Source: Pseudevernia furfuracea
Taxonomy: Eukaryota; Ascomycota; Lecanoromycetes; Lecanorales; Parmeliaceae
Direction: 5' to 3'
Assembly: GCA_022315425.1 (NCBI GenBank)
Contig: JAIUPT010000020.1
Location: 992,001 to 1,056,000 of the forward strand
Length of the DNA stretch: 64,000 nt
The position numbers and the translations under genes are program-made. Each line of letters begins with the position of its first letter. The first letter of the stretch is position 1. Shown piece after piece: positions 44,500 through 55,958 of this stretch. The notes under the pieces were generated by a model. It was not told the origin of the DNA. It saw only the letters and a program-made list of their open reading frames with translations, and made no database searches.

Positions 44500-45067
44500 G
44501 AACTGAGATTGAGGGGTTCACGGTCTGGTCCGACATCCCAATTTCCTTGGGTCTACGATTTGGAGGACAGCATTTGCGACTGCGGCCGGCGGCTGGAGTT
44601 TCGGTTTGTTGGCGTTGGCTATGTTCGCTTACATTCTATGTGGCACGTCTGTGCGCGTTCTCGAGGGGTATATGGATCGAGCGTATGGGAAAGAGTGGAA
44701 GAGGGCGACGGAGAAGGTGAGGTGGAAGATGGTTCCCGGCATTTGGTGAAATCGTGTACCTCGCCACAGAAGCTCTATAGAATCAAAGCATAGCATCGAA
44801 TCTCCATCAACATAATTTTCTTAAACTCCTCCGTGGAATAAACTTGATTGTTTGTTCATGGTAAGTACCTTAATTATGGATTTTGTAGCGATTGAGGTTT
44901 GGAGCTCGCCGCCGCTAGCCGAGACGGGGTCGCCGAGATTGTTTGAAAGCTAGCATTCCATATTTCGCCATCGAACTACTCTACAGTTACTGGCCACCGA
45001 TTCCGCTAACTCAATCTCTCCCCTTTCCCTCACACTCCTTTTCTCTCTCTACATACCTGTCCCCACC
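44500..45067. other. Intergenic, promoter of the dihydrolipoamide dehydrogenase gene
   Basis: 570 bp. A GGTAAGTACCTTAA word lies near 44859 and a pyrimidine-rich stretch just before the next start codon. Frames here overlap the end of the monooxygenase and are shadows. Confidence 0.45.
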
Positions 45068-46814
45068 ATGATTCGCACACTAATTCCAAAGAGCGCTTCA
45101 AGGTCCGCCATAAAATCGTTGGGTTGCTCAAGTACACTTCAACCAGCCGGATTCTGTCTATACACCGGTAGAAGTCGAGGCTATGCTACAGAAGCCTGTG
45201 AGTATCATTCATAATAGGCCGTTTGAGCTCATTGACGACTCATAGCGGAGCATGATCTGATCATCATCGGCGGGGGCGTTGCCGGCTATGTCGCCGCCAT
45301 AAAGGCAGGGCAAGAGGGCATGAAGGTAGCTCCCATCTGGCTTCTGATCGTGGAAGTCCTTGAAGGCTTACACGGAACCAGGTGGCCTGTATAGAAAAGC
45401 GCGGTGCTCTGGGTGGAACATGTTTAAATGTCGGCTGCATACCGTCCAAGTCCCTCCTCAACAACTCACACATGTACCACCAAATCCTACACGATACCAA
45501 AAAGCGAGGCATAGACGTCGGCGATGTCAAGCTCAACCTGAAACAGATGATGGCCGCAAAAAACACCTCGGTGGATGGTCTGACGAAAGGAGTGGAGTTC
45601 TTGTTCAAGAAGAACAAGGTCGAATACATAAAAGGCGCAGGAGCATTTTCTGGGGAGCATGAGGTCACGGTCAATCTAATAGATGGTGGAGAGCAAACAT
45701 TGCGGGGGAAGAATATATTCATTGCTACCGGCAGTGAAGCGACGCCATTTCCGGGCCTTGCGATAGACGAGAAAAAGGTCGTCACGAGTACAGGGGCAAT
45801 TGCGCTGGAATCAGTGCCTAAGAAAATGGTGGTGATCGGAGGGGGCATTATTGGTCTTGAAATGGTGATCCGGGCCGCATGCCGACCGTTGAAGCAGCGT
45901 GCTAACGCTGGAGACGTAGGGCTCTGTCTGGTCAAGACTAGGATCTGAAGTCACAGTCGTGGAATTCCTAGGCCAAATCGGAGGTCCAGGCATGGACGCC
46001 GAGATCTCAAAAACCACCAAAAAGATACTGGAAAAGCAAGGCATGAAATTCAAACTCGGCACCAAAGTCCTGAAAGGCGATTCCAGCGGCGAGGGCGTGA
46101 AGCTGGAAGTCGAGGCCGCAAAGGGCGGCAAAGCTGAGACTGTAAGCCATCCTTGCTCTGACCGGCGCTGCGAGGCCCTCTCTGACCTTCTCCTAGCTCG
46201 ACGCGGACGTCGTCCTTGTAGCCATCGGGCGCCGTCCCTACACCGCCGGCCTTGGTCTCGAAAACATCGGCCTCGAAGTCGACAATAAAGGCCGCCTCAT
46301 AATCGACGAACAATACCGCACCAAATTACCCCACATCCGCGTCATAGGCGATTGCACCTTCGGTCCCATGCTCGCACATAAAGCGGAAGAAGAAGGCGTG
46401 GCAGCCATCGAGTTCGTCAAAAAGGGCTACGGCCACGTCAACTACAACGCCATTCCCTCCGTCATGTACACGCACCCAGAAGTCGCATGGGTGGGGCAGA
46501 ATGAAGCAGAACTGAAAGAGCAGGGTGTGAAATACAAAGTGGGAAGTTTCCCCTTCTCGGCAAACTCGAGGGCGAAGACGAACTTGGAAACCGAAGGGAT
46601 GGTCAAGTTTTTGGCGGACGCGGAGACGGATCGGATACTGGGGATTCATATCGTGGGGCCGAATGCGGGCGAGATGATTGCGGAGGGGGTGCTGGCGATT
46701 GAGTATGGTGCGTCGAGTGAGGATGTGGGGAGGACGAGTCACGCGCACCCGACGCTGGCTGAGGCTTTCAAGGAGGCGGCGATGGCGACGTATGGGAAGG
46801 CGATTCATTATTAG
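45068..46814 (+). CDS. LPD1: Dihydrolipoamide dehydrogenase, mitochondrial (E3)
   Basis: Five exons fit in phase: 45068-45197, 45246-45325, 45382-45864, 45920-46141 and 46197-46814, giving 510 residues. The N-terminus is an Arg/Ser-rich mitochondrial presequence. Then come the FAD motif I-I-G-G-G-V-A-G-Y-V-A-A, the redox-active disulfide G-G-T-C-L-N-V-G-C-I-P-S-K (Cys about 82 and 87), the NAD motif V-I-G-G-G-I-I-G-L-E-M, I-G-D-C-T-F-G-P-M-L-A-H and the catalytic His in H-A-H-P-T-L-A-E-A-F. The enzyme reoxidises dihydrolipoyl groups with NAD+ in the pyruvate, 2-oxoglutarate and branched-chain dehydrogenase complexes and the glycine cleavage system. All key residues are present, so the gene looks functional. 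Confidence 0.95.
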
Positions 46815-47054
46815 AGAGTGCAATGGAGGATGCTGAAAAGAGAGGGTGAAGGAACCGGGGATGGTGTAAATAGCGTGCTGTAAAGCTTTTCTACTTCCAC
46901 ATTTTGTGGGACTCAATGAGTGTATCTTGGAGCGTGACATGATAGCGCGTTGTCTACGGATCACTCGCTGCTTGGACGAAGTTATCCTTTGTTCCATATC
47001 TCGCCCCGACCAGAATGACGATCCTCGAAGCTATCCCACAGATCCAGCACATAA

Positions 47055-47482
47055 TCAGTCATCCTCCAACTCATCAATGTCATATCCCCTTCGCCTCCCA
47101 CCCATACCATACGGTTCCCGACGCGGGCATTCCACCATCGGATCGTAATCCCTAACATACTGGCCGGTACCGCAGGGGTAGCGGGTGCCATACACTCCAG
47201 AGCGCTGACGAGACTCTGTTGGTCGACGATGGCTGCTACCGCTGCTACATGTCATAAGTCATGAATCCGGGGAAACGACAGGGAGAGCACTCACAAGGGG
47301 TCATAGTGCACAGGCGGCGGGTGTGGGATTGACATGGGTATGACTGATGAGCGACGTCCGCCATGGCGAGTTGAAGGGTAGCCACGATCGTCAGGGCTAG
47401 GGGGGTGTTGGGAGTCGTAGTAGGAGCTAGGCTCACGAACGGGACGGGGACGGTGGAAATGGTAAGGTTGGTGGCGGTCCAT
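47055..47482 (-). CDS. Small Pro/Arg/Tyr-rich hypothetical protein
   Basis: Two exons (47295-47482 and 47055-47244) joined by a GTGAGT...GTAG intron give 125 residues. The sequence is rich in Pro, Arg, Tyr and His (for example M-D-R-H-Q-P-Y-H-F-H-R-P-R-P start, R-H-G-G-R-R-S-S, ending D-I-D-E-L-E-D-D) and is probably disordered. No domain is recognised. The splice signals and phase agreement support a real gene, but low-complexity composition makes this uncertain. It converges with LPD1. Confidence 0.5.
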
Positions 47483-47945
47483 GATGTCGAGGGTCGAAAG
47501 GTTGGTTTGAATGTACTCTTGTCCAGGTATGAAATGGGTTCTGTTCCGTTAAAGTTAGCCTTTCTGGAGAATATTAAGTAGTGATTTAGATACCTTTCGG
47601 GTTTTATACCTAGGAGGCGTCAACGCAAGTGTTCTCTGTGACGATGTCAAGGGATCAATCGATGTTTAGCAAAGGCAGGAGCAAACATGCGTACGGGCAC
47701 ATGTTCAATCTCTTGATTAACCGAGGAGGTCAAATTCAATGGAGTATTGGTTTGCTGCGGTTGTAAACTAAGCAGGCAAGTCACAGGTCTGTTCTTTGGC
47801 CCTTATTACATGCTTCTTCCGAGATTTGCGGAGGACAGGAACAAGCCAAGCACTAGGTATTTGGAAGTTGTTGGTGACCAGTGAGGGTTCAAAGCCAATT
47901 GGAATGGCTGTTCGCCTGGTCGTGGACCATCTGACGTTGTCGAAG
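47483..47945. other. Intergenic, nothing recognised
   Basis: Promoter of the small gene and 3' flank of the phosphomutase gene. The frame 47796-48008 is not convincing. Confidence 0.4.
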
Positions 47946-49852
47946 TTAAGCTTTCTTCTCCATGACGAGGCAAGGATCATTGAACCATTCCACCTTTACA
48001 CGCTCTAGCATCTGGGCTGCTCCCATTTCGGCAGATATTGGATCGTTGCTATGGCATTCCAGATAGATCTTGATCTTGGGTTCAGTCCCGGATGCTCTGA
48101 CTGTGAAGCGGATTCCTTCGTCAGTACCATCGAACTTATCGAGCCAGCAGGTGATCATTTGACTGCTTCTTGAAACGGGCAAGTTAGGTGTATGGTCGTC
48201 AGTACTGGAATCATACCCCACGGTCAGGTCCCTCCAGCGGAGTACTGTCCTTCGTCCGACAAGCTTTGGGTAAGGATTCCCGATGCGACGCACTTGATCG
48301 AATACTGCCGACGTTGCTGTCATGTCTGGAGACCGCCAGTACGTGTTGATCGTATGGAAATATCCGTACTTCCCATACAAATCTTGAAGTTTAGCCCACG
48401 GGGAACATGATGGCCAATCCTTGCAAGCGCGCAAAAAAATGACAGCGGCTGCGATCCCATCTTTGTCATGGACGATGTCAGGGAACATGTAACCTAACGC
48501 TTCTTCATAGGCAAAAGGCACCTTTTTGCCTTTACCCTTTAGTTCTAATGCTCGATTACCAAGCCACTTGAAGCCTGTAAGGGTTTCCTCGACGGCAGAT
48601 CCTTGAGCTTCTACCAAGACTGAAAGCATTTGAGAAGACACTGCGGTCGTCAACATCCACTCCTCACACATTTTTTCCGGCTTTATCCCTTTGGCCACGT
48701 AATCCGCGAGGAGAATCCCGACTTGATCGCCTGTAAATTGATGCCAGGTACCGTCATCTAGCTTCTCGGCGACCGCAAATCGATCTGCGTCAGGATCGTT
48801 GGCAAGGACCAATCGTATATGCCGCTGGTCTGCTGTTGCCTTTGCTAGGTCAAGAGCCCCAGTTTCTTCGGGATTCGGATAAACCACCGTGGAGAATTCA
48901 GCGTCAGGCTGGGCTTGCTCCGGGACTACTACCATGCGGTCATGGCTATCTAGCGCTTTCAATATGGCTTCCATGGGGACGAGACCGACACCATGCATAG
49001 GAGTATATACAAATTCCAGAGAAGTGCCGGCGTCTCTTGGGGAAACACCCAGGTATTGATGCACCGTCTTGAGGTAGCTTTCCCGCATTTTATCCAGCAC
49101 CGGGATAAACAGCTTGGACTGTCGGTTGCTTTTGATGTCCCAGGTCACTGGCTCTAGATTCTTCAGTATAGCGTCTGCAATTTTGGCATCTGCAGGGCTA
49201 TTGATCCTGCGATGAGTTCATCAAGTCAGTAGTTCTTCTTCGAGCTCAAAGTTTGACTTGAGAAAAGGCTCTAGGGAGCGAAAACCTTGCTCTACTAAAA
49301 AATGCATCTTATCACTCAAAATGAATAAAGAGATCACAATAAAAGCACCTACTGGCATGCATTCGATCCGTAGACTTTATAGCCATTGTCGTGTTTGGGA
49401 TTGTGGCTTGCAGTAACCATGATACCAGCGGCGGCATGAAGCTGCTTCACAGCGAAAGGCACCATTGGAGTATGAACCATAACCTCGTACCATAAGACCC
49501 TAATTCCTTTGGCAATGAATGCGGCAGCTGCAAGTTCTGCAAACTTTTTGGAGTTGTGGCGGGCATCATACCCAATGACTACTCCTGCCATAGCTGCGGA
49601 GACCTTCTCCTCTTCTAGTAGATACTGAGCTAGACCCTGGGATGTTTGGATGATGGTCAAGCTGTTGATTCGTGAAAAGCCCGCTCCCATTCGAGCCCTT
49701 AGACCAGCTGTGCCAAATGAGAGCCTCGACCCGAGAAGAATTTGTAGCTCCTGCATGTTTTGCTGCTTGACGAGTTCCAGAATCTCGGTTTTGGTGGTTT
49801 CATCCTTGTCCAGACGTAGCCATTCTTGGGTAAGAGCCTCTATGGTTGCCAT
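47946..49852 (-). CDS. Phosphoglucomutase-family enzyme, phosphopentomutase (PGM2/PRM15) type
   Basis: Exons 49353-49852 and 47946-49206 give 586 residues. Landmarks: F-G-T-A-G-L-R-A-R-M-G-A-G near residue 46, the active serine loop V-T-A-S-H-N-P-K-H-D-N-G-Y-K (about 147-160), the metal-binding D-P-D-A-D-R-F (about 305) and the phosphate-binding R-A-S-G-T-E-P-K-I-K near the C-terminus. Replacement of T-A-S-H-N-P-G by T-A-S-H-N-P-K and the W-L-R-L-D start match the vertebrate PGM2 / yeast Prm15 branch. That branch interconverts ribose-1- and ribose-5-phosphate and, less well, glucose phosphates. Nucleoside salvage is the likely role. Cytosolic; no targeting peptide is seen. Confidence 0.86.
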
Positions 49853-50356
49853 TCTATCCTGGTATGACTTTGCGATTATTGAGGGTTTTACTTTTAATTC
49901 CTGGGTAAGCGCCGTTCAAAAAGAAAAATGACCAAGTGGAAGGTCGAGTCCGATGTTAACAAGCCACACAAATCACCAGGAATGTGAGTCGTACTGATTA
50001 CATTTCAGAGATTTATCTTTCGCATACTCATCCCCAAGAAAAAGGGAAAGAGGGAAAGAGGGAAAGAAGGAAAGAAGGAAGAGAGATTTAGAAGGAGGAA
50101 CTCTTGGCTTTTGTTCTTTAGAGGAGTGGAGGGGCGTCCGTTGCGGGTGATCGCTGGCAGGGATCTCGAGCCACACTTTGCCAGTTGCCTTCACTAAAAG
50201 GTACGAGGGTACCTCGGTACCAAGATAAAGATACCTAGGGGCTACAAAACTCAATTCAAGGGCTCAGAGACCTCAGACTCTCCAATCGCACCAAGTTCCA
50301 ACATCAATCACCAACAAGAATCTATATCCTGTATGACTTAGCTAAGCCCGCTCAGT
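49853..50356. other. Divergent promoter region with purine-rich microsatellite and GGTACC words
   Basis: 500 bp between the phosphomutase and the desaturase. It contains a GGGAAAGA/GGAAAGAA microsatellite at about 50042-50090 and palindromic GAGGGTACCTCGGTACC at about 50206-50222. Confidence 0.5.
50042..50090. repeat. Purine-strand microsatellite
   Basis: Imperfect GGAAAGAGGGAAAGA-type repeats on the plus strand (pyrimidine-rich on the minus strand, in the 5' flank of the phosphomutase gene). Such tracts are common in fungal promoters. Confidence 0.6.
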
Positions 50357-52125
50357 ATGGCTCTGGCAAGCAGTCTATCAGGTCGAATGCCTCAAAAAGA
50401 TGTTATCCTCACTCCAAGGCAGATCGAGGGCATGATTGCAGATGGCCGGACGATAATTATTCTTGATGGCAAGGTACTCAAGGTAGATGCTTGGCTCAGG
50501 TATCATCCAGGCGGAGACAAGGCTATCATGCACATGGTTGGCCGCGATGCTACGGACGAGGTGAACGCGTACGGAAAACCAGTACTCAACTGGCGCAGGA
50601 CTTCGCTAATCCAGCCATTGACAGACTACACTCGGTTGAGGCCCGTCAGCACATGTTCAAGTTTCAGGTTGGCAGGATTGAGGGACGATGGAGAAACTTC
50701 CTACCACCAATACAAGGCGGCAAGTTTAGGACTTATTCTGATGCCGTCGAAGCGACCGGCGAGGATACCGAAGACGAAGATGTTTCAATTGGGAGCAGCT
50801 CCCCCCCAGACTCTCCACTATTCGATGCCATTCATGGCTCGTGCGATTTCAGCAGACGACAGCATAGCAACAACTCTGGACTTCATGAGGTCTCGTCAAT
50901 ATCCTCTCTTTCGTCAATTGAGTCGCCTACAACCAACGACCAGAGCAAGCTCTCAACAATGGATGCCCGCACGCAACAAGAAATTGATCTCGACCTCGCG
51001 AAGTATCCAGCATTAGACCTCGCCACACAGGACGACATCGTACAAAAATACCGCCTCCTCTTCGACCGACTTCGAGCCGAGGGACTGTTTCAATGCAACT
51101 ACACTTCCTATTGCACTGAATTTTCTCGATATACCTTCCTATTCAGCATGTTTCTCATACTCCTACGATACGGCTGGTATGGCACTAGTGGGCTTTTCCT
51201 GGGTATGCTGTGGCATCAGTTGGTTTTCACCGTCCATGATGCAGGACACATGGGTATAACGCACAACTTCACGGTTGACACGCTGGTCGGGATAATCATT
51301 GCAGACTTCATCGGAGGTCTAAGCTTAGGATGGTGGAAACGGAGTCATAATGTGCATCACATCGTTACGAACTCGCCAGAACACGACCCCGATATCGAGC
51401 ACATGCCATTCTTCGCCGTCTCGCATCGATTCTTCGACTCTTTAAAAAGCACGTACTACGACCGCGTAATGACATACGACCCTTTTGCCAAATTTATGCT
51501 GCAATATCAGCACTACCTCTACTATCCCATACTTTTATTTGGGAGATTCAATTTATACCGCTTGAGTTGGGAATACCTTATCATAGGCCTAGGTCCAAAG
51601 AAAGGCCCAGCATGGTGGCATCGGTGGCTTGAGATCACCGGCCAGGTCTTCTTTTGGTACTGGTTTGGCTACAAAGTGGTCTACCAATCCATACCCACCG
51701 CTGCTGGTCGATTCGCCTTTGTCATGGTCAGCCACATGATCACAGCTCCGCTTCATGTACAAATTACACTCAGCCATTTCGCCATGAGCACTGCGGACCT
51801 TGGGATTAACGAATCCTTCCCACAGAAGATGCTCCGAACCACCATGGATGTTGATTGCCCGGAGTGGCTCGACTTCTTCCACGGGGGCCTGCAGTTTCAG
51901 GCTATCCATCACCTCTTCCCTCGGATGCCACGACACAATCTTCGACGGACGCAGAAGCTGGTCCAGGAGTTTTGTAGAGAAGTTGAGATTCCATACGCCC
52001 TATATGGCTTTGTGGACGGTAATAAGGAGGTAATTGGACGGCTGGCAGATGTTGGTCGCCAAGCCGCCATTCTGGCGCAATGCCAGAAGACCCTTGCGGA
52101 GAAAGGGGATTATGGCCATTATTGA
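50357..52125 (+). CDS. Delta-8 sphingolipid desaturase with N-terminal cytochrome b5
   Basis: Exons 50357-50568 and 50625-52125 give 570 residues. Splicing joins R-D-A-T-D-E-V-N-A to L-H-S-V-E-A. The cytochrome b5 domain has the haem motif Y-H-P-G-G (about residue 50). A Ser-rich linker follows, then the fatty-acid desaturase domain with three histidine boxes: H-D-A-G-H (about 275), H-N-V-H-H (about 313) and Q-A-I-H-H (about 495). The Gln in the third box and the fused b5 domain are typical of front-end desaturases. In filamentous fungi this architecture belongs to sphingoid-base delta-8 desaturases of glucosylceramide synthesis. The site is the endoplasmic reticulum membrane. A chain-length-specific acyl desaturase is the alternative, less likely. 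Confidence 0.85.
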
Positions 52126-52412
52126 TTGCCTTACGTATATATCATGAATTATCACCATATACACACAGTGGCTGAAGCTTTTCTGCATCATCTATGCCAT
52201 TGAAGATGGCATCTCGCTCGCTTCTTGGGCTTAAAGATTTCTTGTTGCCTAGTATATGATTTTAGAAGGCCTAATAATGCCTTACCAAGGGTCCTCTTTC
52301 ATGACTTCGTCTCCTAGTTATTCGTGACAAAGTCGCATCGTGAACACAATGATGATCCCTTGCAGTCCGGGACGTTGAGCTCTGGCAAAACTCGCAGAGT
52401 CGCCTCCCGGGC

Positions 52413-53322
52413 CTACTTCTTCTCATCCTCCTCATCCAACGACACGCACAGCGCCGCAATCATGGTCAAGTCCACCATCGGCGCAACGGTCACGAAATAC
52501 TAGACCGAATCCTGTGAGCCGTTTCCCTCACCATCCTCCAAAGGAAGGAACTTACAGTGTCCTTGTCGGCGAAGATCTCCCGCATGTTGAAGATGCTGCG
52601 CGAGATGTGCGCAACGGGTTCACCGCCAAAGGTGACGCTCGCGGAGCGGTCGTACCAGGTGCCGCGGACGTCAAGCTCGACCTGTTTGCCGTCCGACTCG
52701 TTTTTGAAGGTGACGGCTGATTCGTTGGCAAGGACTGTGGTTGTCAGGGAGAACCTCGGAGGAGCGGGGGACGAGAGTGGGCAAGGGGGAATGAGGATAT
52801 GGTGCTTCGAGGATAAAGCTCCCCGTACGATTTTCAGTCGAAGTGTAGATAGATAGATAGATAGATAGATAAGCACATAGCGCAGTCACTGACCTGTGAA
52901 TTTCTTCGTAATCACAAACAGCTCGTGGCCCTTGGGATTCTCCGCGTGGAAGGTCTTGTGGATGGTGAAATGCTTCTTCTTCAAGGCGAAGATCTCATTG
53001 CCGTGGATGTCCGTGAAGGCTACACCACCTGTGATCAGCGAGCAGTACACGTGAAACCCCCCCCCCCCCCCCCCCCCTGCTTTCCCCACCAGTGCATTAG
53101 ATCGAAGGATTAAGGACCTTACAATCACTGACCCTTCTTATCGCTCAGAGACAACATCTTCCCTTTGCATTTACATATCTCGATGCCACTGACAGTCTTG
53201 ACCGTGAAATCATCGCCGGTGAGGGAGAAGGCTTTTTCTTTCATGTGCAGCGTCACAGGCTCCGGGTGGCATTGTGAGAGGGTGGGCCCCAGGGGAGGAT
53301 TGAAGGCTGTGAGGGGGGCCAT
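52413..53322 (-). CDS. LURP1/LOR-domain (Tubby-like) protein
   Basis: Four exons fit in phase: 53133-53322, 52894-53019, 52556-52734 and 52413-52499, giving 193 residues, the usual LOR size. Landmarks: T-L-H-M-K-E-K, D-D-F-T-V-K-T, F-T-D-I-H-G-N-E-I-F-A-L-K-K-K, H-E-L-F-V-I-T-K-K-F, then W-Y-D-R-S-A-S-V-T-F-G-G-E-P-V-A-H-I-S-R and the hydrophobic helix (Y-F-V-T-V-A-P-M-V-D-L-T-M-I-A-A-L-C-V) that threads the barrel in this fold. The fold resembles Tubby C-terminal domains and phospholipid scramblases. Its function in fungi is unknown. Intron 1 carries a 21-nt C homopolymer and intron 2 a TAGA microsatellite. Confidence 0.8.
52846..52872. repeat. TAGA tetranucleotide microsatellite
   Basis: About seven TAGA units in intron 2 of the LOR gene. 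Confidence 0.85.
53057..53077. repeat. 21-nt poly-C homopolymer
   Basis: An uninterrupted run of 21 C (plus strand) in intron 1 of the LOR gene, so poly-G in the transcript. Its length could be a sequencing or assembly estimate. Confidence 0.85.
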
Positions 53323-53534
53323 GGTTCGATGAGCGATTATCTTTCTCGGTTCAGAGATCCAGACGCTACGTACCTTATGTATCTTGGGTTTGAAACGGTT
53401 CGGGCCGTGTCTGAGTGCTTCTTCCGGTAAGGCGTGTCGCAGACTCGATTGTGATTTTTATCAAGGTCATTGTCCTTCGCAGCCAATAATAGGGGCGGTA
53501 CACGCCCCGGGATTTTAGAGTGTTGCATTACTAC

Positions 53535-54125
53535 CTAGGTAACAACGAGTAGGGTTCGCATGACATGCGAATCATCCGGCAAACACGCAAAAGTACAAGT
53601 CAGCCTGCCCTCACACCCCGGCTCCAGCGGCGAATGGACCGAACACCAAGAGCACTTATCCACCGGCGCAGCATAATCAGTCCCCGCCGCGAACCCTACA
53701 GCCTTCGCCGGATCCAAACTGATACCCGGATTACCACTATACCCGAACACGGGCGGTTTGCCCTCCCCCTTGACGCTCTCAATGAGGCAGTAGGCGGACA
53801 AACCGCAGCCCATGGTTGCTGTTGGCGCCTGAGAACCCCAGGCCGGCACCCAATCTGTCGTCTCGTTGAGTTTTAAGTTGAGGGCGGCGTCGAAGACTTG
53901 GAGGCTCATGGGGCTGTTGGCGGGGATGTTGGGGGTCCAGAGGAATTGGCAGTTGCCGGAGTTGTAGTTGGTGCAGAGGCCGGTGGTGGGGTCGCAGCTG
54001 CCGCATTGGCCGGTGATGGGGTCGCACGCATTGCGTTTGACGCCGAGGGAGGAGGGGAGTGCGAAGGCGGAGGTGATGCTGAGGAGGGGTGCGAAAAGAC
54101 GGAGAGAGGATGTTTGAAAGAGCAT
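53535..54125 (-). CDS. Secreted cysteine-rich protein, function unknown
   Basis: An intronless frame of 196 codons. The first 22 residues form a signal peptide (M-L-F-Q-T-S-S-L-R-L-F-A-P-L-L-S, ending A-F-A), followed by a Lys-Arg site at about 30-31 that could be a Kex2-type processing point. The mature part has 12 cysteines. Two adjacent C-D-P-x-T-G-x-C units (about residues 34-51) are an internal duplication, and further cysteines cluster near the C-terminus (K-C-S-W-C-S and later). No membrane anchor is seen. The profile is that of small secreted cysteine-rich fungal proteins, a class that includes cell-wall proteins and plant-interaction effectors. Nothing here shows which. Confidence 0.6.
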   Translation of the reverse strand: MLFQTSSLRLFAPLLSITSAFALPSSLGVKRNACDPITGQCGSCDPTTGLCTNYNSGNCQFLWTPNIPANSPMSLQVFDAALNLKLNETTDWVPAWGSQAPTATMGCGLSAYCLIESVKGEGKPPVFGYSGNPGISLDPAKAVGFAAGTDYAAPVDKCSWCSVHSPLEPGCEGRLTCTFACLPDDSHVMRTLLVVT

Positions 54126-55030
54126 TGTGGCTGTAGGCTCTAGGCAAGTTGATGATGGTGAGTTACGCTGTATCTTAGGATGCGGAAATCGGTTTCAGAT
54201 CTTGCGATGTTTGGGCGGTCATACTCGTGATGGGAAGGAAGGAACACCTTTATATATTGATCGCAACAAGACATGCTAGGATACGAGAGCATGACAATGG
54301 TCTGCCACAGCTACTACCTGACCAACACACCTTCTAAGTATAAACAGCTTTTACTTATGTTCAAAGTATAGTGCGACTAGCGGTTTTCGTATCGAGAATT
54401 TAAAGCGATTTAAGACTCGAAGATTGAGGCTGTGCAAAGCATTTGAAGTCTCCAACACGTTGAAGTAAAGTAAGTATTCTAAAGTTAGCTCTGCCTTGTG
54501 GAAAGTGGGCTCAAGCAAAATAGTAGGACGCTGAGATAGGCAAAGAAAGAAGGTGTAATAAATGGATATCATGTTATCCGTCTCGAGTAATCTACCTACA
54601 ACAGAGGTCCTGCGATGAAGAAAAGACGAGATTTCTTTTAGTGCAAATCGAGGTATAAATACATTCAGATTGCGCCTCACTGAAGGTCTTGATTCGTGAT
54701 TGTTCATCTATTGTTGGACGTGTCTAGTCCTTTCCATGCATATTCAACTGCGAGTGTGTGGTCTTGAGACTTTCGAAGCCTATCTTGACTGCGGTTGGGG
54801 TGATGTTGGGCAGCAAGAACTATACATTCACCCTCTTCATGGGATTGATAGGTATACCAATCTCATACAGCCACCATCATCCCTTTAATGCGACCTTTAG
54901 TAGATCTTGAAGCATGGACGAGGGCTGATGGGACAAAGATTCGTTTCCTGCGTTGAACTGCTGTCAACGGTAACGGCCATCAAATCCCAACGCATAGCCT
55001 AAAATGCAAGCAAAAAATATCACGTCAAAC
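54126..55030. other. Intergenic, AT-rich, nothing recognised
   Basis: 900 bp. Frames at 54351-54707 and 54700-54888 have no signal or family resemblance. No repeats noticed. Confidence 0.45.
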
Positions 55031-55958
55031 TCAACTGTGTTTCAATCGTACACCATAATACCCGTAATCAAAGTCCTCCAAAGAAATCAGCATCTCTGCC
55101 CAACCATCTTCAGACCATAAGTGGCTCTGTTCTTCCGACTGCTTATCCTTCTGCTCCTCATCTAACATTGTATTCATGCCGTCCTTCTCGTCCTCCTCCT
55201 CCTCCTCACTCTTCCCCTTCAAGACCTTCCCTTCCCTCCCTCTCCAGACTTGCCGTAGTCCCTTATGGGGCACCCAACACACCCTCATACCCGCCCTCCT
55301 CCCCGCTTCAACGCCTGCAACACTATCCTCAAAAACCAAACACTCCTCCGGCGTCACCCCCCTCTCCCCAATACCCAAGTGAGCATTGATCTTCCCAAGA
55401 GCCAACAAAAACACATCCGGCATAGGCTTCTTCCTCGCCTCCCTCATCGCCGCATCATCGCCGAAGACGCGACATTCCTGGGGAAAAGCAGAATTGATGA
55501 TGGGCAGGTGGGAGGTCTTTATTTTGAAAGTTGTGCTCGTGGCGGAGGAGGCGATGGCCAGGTGGACTGCTGGGGCAGTCTTGGAAGAGAGGTTGGAGAG
55601 GAGTTTGGGGACACCGGGAAGTGGGGTACAGGTCTCGAAGAGATCGTATTGGGCGCTGACTTTGGCGGTCCATTCGTCATAAGTTATCGGTAATTGGGCC
55701 CAGTCGAGGAGCTGGAGCATGCCCTGGTTTCTGCTGTTAAACCCGGATCTTCGATCAAAAGGCGGAGGTGGGGGTAATGGGTACCTTACGGCCTCTGCTC
55801 TGTTGCTTCGCTTTGACGCTCCATGGTAAGTCGGGCTTGTTGTACGAGTGGAGGATTTTGTTGTAGATCTCGGTGTAGATATCTTCCGAATTTATCAGTA
55901 GGCCGTCTACGTCGAAGATGCAGGCGCGGACTTGAGGGAAGGTTTGGAGTTTTGACAT
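55031..55958 (-). CDS. HAD-superfamily phosphatase
   Basis: Exons 55785-55958 and 55031-55723 (intron with GTACCC donor and CCAG acceptor) give 288 residues. Motif I is A-C-I-F-D-V-D-G-L-L-I-N-S-E (nucleophile Asp near residue 15), motif II I-A-S-S-A-T-S, motif III around K-K-P-M-P-D-V-F and motif IV V-F-E-D-S-V-A-G-V-E-A-G. The helical cap between motifs I and II places it with the pseudouridine-5'-phosphatase / beta-phosphoglucomutase-like subfamily (HDHD1, yeast Gpp1/Dog2 type), enzymes that remove phosphate from small metabolites. The C-terminal 60 residues are unusually acidic. The chosen junction keeps phase; the more tempting upstream GTAAGG donor would shift the frame, so the join should be treated as provisional. 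Confidence 0.78.

Noticed and set aside
42492..46814. Monooxygenase and neighbours considered as a secondary-metabolite cluster
   Set aside because: No polyketide synthase, peptide synthetase, terpene cyclase or cluster regulator is nearby; the neighbours are housekeeping genes.
50357..51016. Desaturase considered as two overlapping genes or a frameshift
   Set aside because: A 56-nt GT-AG intron (50569-50624) joins the cytochrome b5 and desaturase parts exactly in phase.
53057..53077. Poly-C run considered as an assembly junction
   Set aside because: Coding phases of the LOR gene are intact on both sides, so the flanks belong together; only the run length is doubtful.
54351..54888. Two frames of 118 and 62 codons
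   Set aside because: No signal peptide, domain or splice context; composition is that of non-coding AT-rich DNA.
55031..55958. HAD phosphatase considered as frameshifted because the GTAAGG donor breaks the frame
   Set aside because: A nearby GTACCC donor with a CCAG acceptor keeps the frame, so disruption is not required.
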